A model generated the notes under the pieces. The model ran no database searches, was not told the origin of the DNA, and saw only the letters and a program-made list of their open reading frames with translations. Both the position numbers and the translations under genes were made by a program. 33,860 bases of DNA from an uncultured Bacilli bacterium (GTDB lineage Bacteria > Bacillota_I > Bacilli_A > RF39 > UBA660): NCBI GenBank assembly GCA_948479395.1, contig CAOLUI010000010.1, forward strand, positions 1-33,860. Direction: 5' to 3'. Position 1 is the first letter of the stretch. Every line of letters begins with the position of its first letter. Below are positions 33,463 to 33,860 of the stretch, piece after piece.

Positions 33463-33495
33463 TATAATTAATACTTATCAACAATGCTGTTGCTA

Positions 33496-33524
33496 TTGTT
33501 TTTTGCTTTAAATAGTGATAATAT
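33496..33524 (+). promoter_or_regulatory. Promoter of the SRP RNA gene
   Basis: TTGTTT (33496-33501), 17 bp, TAATAT (33519-33524), with TGA just before the -10 giving an extended -10. It predicts a start at about 33531, the first base of the RNA helix. Confidence 0.7.
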
Positions 33525-33530
33525 ATTAGC

Positions 33531-33608
33531 GTGCAACAAATATATTGTAACTTGGTCAGAGTTGGAAGACAGCAGCCATATCAATCTCTATTTGTGTGCA
33601 CTTTTTTT
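33531..33608 (+). ncRNA. ffs: Small signal recognition particle RNA (4.5S-like)
   Basis: TTGGTCAGAGTTGGAAGACA (33553-33572) followed by GCAGCC matches the domain IV core (GGUCAG...GGAA...AGCAGCC) that binds Ffh. The ends GTGCA.CAAATA and TATTTGTGTGCAC pair to close the rod, and seven T residues after 33601 terminate it. At about 71-78 nt this is the short bacterial form, without the Alu domain found in Bacillus scRNA. It guides membrane-protein targeting together with Ffh and FtsY (not in the window). Position just before tadA is common in Firmicutes. Confidence 0.88.
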
Positions 33609-33621
33609 ATAGGTGATTTTA

Positions 33622-33860
33622 ATGATTGAAAATGATATATGGCTCTTATTGCTGAAAAAGGCAAAAAAAGCTGCCGCTTTTGGAGAAATTCCAGTAGCGG
33701 CGGCGATAGTATGGAATAATAAATTAATATCTTGTTGTTTTAATAAAAAAGAAAAGAAAAAAGATATCAGCCATATTGAGCGTAAACTTGAAGCCAGAGA
33801 AGAAACCTTAGAAAAGAAAATGGAATCAGCTTTACGCAAAGAAGAACAGCTTGTTAAAAG
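33622..33860 (+). CDS. tadA: Start of tRNA adenosine deaminase TadA, running into an RNase Y-like coiled coil (partial)
   Basis: The frame opens at ATG 33622, 6 nt after AGGTG, and leaves the window. Residues 1-50 read MIENDIWLLLLKKAKKAAAF, then GEIPVAAAIVWNNKLISCCF and NKKEKKKDISH, the N-terminal part of TadA (A-to-I at tRNA wobble position 34). TadA should then read HAE(I/L) and a PCxxC zinc motif. Instead it reads IERKLEAREETLEKKMESAL and RKEEQLVKR, a charged heptad pattern like the coiled coil of RNase Y, in DNA visibly richer in G+C. The join falls at the active-site histidine. An assembly chimera at a contig end, or a real rearrangement, would explain it. Only the TadA part is confidently assigned. 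Confidence 0.6.
   Translation, partial: MIENDIWLLLLKKAKKAAAFGEIPVAAAIVWNNKLISCCFNKKEKKKDISHIERKLEAREETLEKKMESALRKEEQLVK

Noticed and set aside
33588..33839. 83-codon minus-strand frame at the right end
   Set aside because: It is antisense to tadA and to the SRP RNA terminator, with no SD and no family resemblance.
1..33860. CRISPR array, tRNA, rRNA or insertion sequence
   Set aside because: No regularly spaced direct repeats, no cloverleaf-like sequences and no transposase with terminal repeats were found on reading both strands.

Overview
This looks like the replication-origin region of a low-GC Firmicute (class Bacilli). The DNA is strongly AT-rich, and the gene order matches the Bacillus origin neighbourhood in compressed form: rnpA-rpmH | dnaA-dnaN-(comK)-recF-gyrB-gyrA on one side, and jag/yidC, mnmE-mnmG-rsmG-noc and then the argS-rpoE, prfA-prmC-spoIIR, murA-spoIID-spoIIQ-spoIIID blocks on the other. 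TGA is used as a stop (for example spoIIID), so the code is standard and this is not a Mycoplasma/Spiroplasma-type code. Short spacers, small proteins and gene remnants suggest an uncultured or gut Bacilli lineage with a streamlined genome (RF39- or Erysipelotrichia-like). That placement is inference. Four sporulation genes (spoIIID, spoIIQ-like, spoIID, spoIIR) suggest an endospore former or a recent descendant of one.

Layout. Left arm, nearly all on the minus strand and transcribed away from the origin: a shrunken actin-fold protein in the mbl slot, spoIIID, spoIIQ, spoIID, ywzB-like, rpiB and an ATP-grasp gene (0.1-4.3 kb); rpmE, an SGNH-like pseudoenzyme, murA and mntP (4.3-7.2 kb); spoIIR, a frameshifted membrane glycosyltransferase, prmC, prfA, rpoE, argS and a ywiB-like gene (7.3-13.5 kb). 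A 0.67-kb gene-poor stretch with a decayed gene follows. Next come a lone plus-strand class A PBP facing the origin (14.2-16.1 kb), then noc/parB, rsmG, mnmG, a GNAT remnant, mnmE, jag, yidC, rnpA and rpmH (16.1-23.8 kb).

The origin (about 23.9-25.7 kb) is bipartite. DnaA boxes cluster upstream of dnaA, and a second group beside an AT-rich, DnaA-trio-like stretch lies between dnaA and dnaN. The right arm (plus strand) carries dnaA, dnaN, a comK homologue in the place where Bacillus has yaaA, recF, gyrB and gyrA. After gyrA come four exact 16-bp parS palindromes within 0.54 kb, the small SRP RNA gene and the start of tadA. The tadA frame runs into an RNase Y-like coiled coil at the window end.

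How the parts work together. The window joins initiation (DnaA, DnaN, DNA gyrase), origin segregation (parS sites plus a ParB/Noc protein), nucleoid occlusion (one exact Noc-box in the mnmE promoter), membrane-protein biogenesis (YidC, Jag, SRP RNA), RNA processing and modification (RnpA, MnmE, MnmG, RsmG, TadA), wall synthesis (MurA, PBP) and engulfment-stage sporulation. The most unusual items are the nucleotide-site-less MreB/Mbl relative, ComK inside the dnaN-recF interval, the coexistence of an exact Noc-box and a parS cluster, the triad-less SGNH protein, and the probable tadA chimera.
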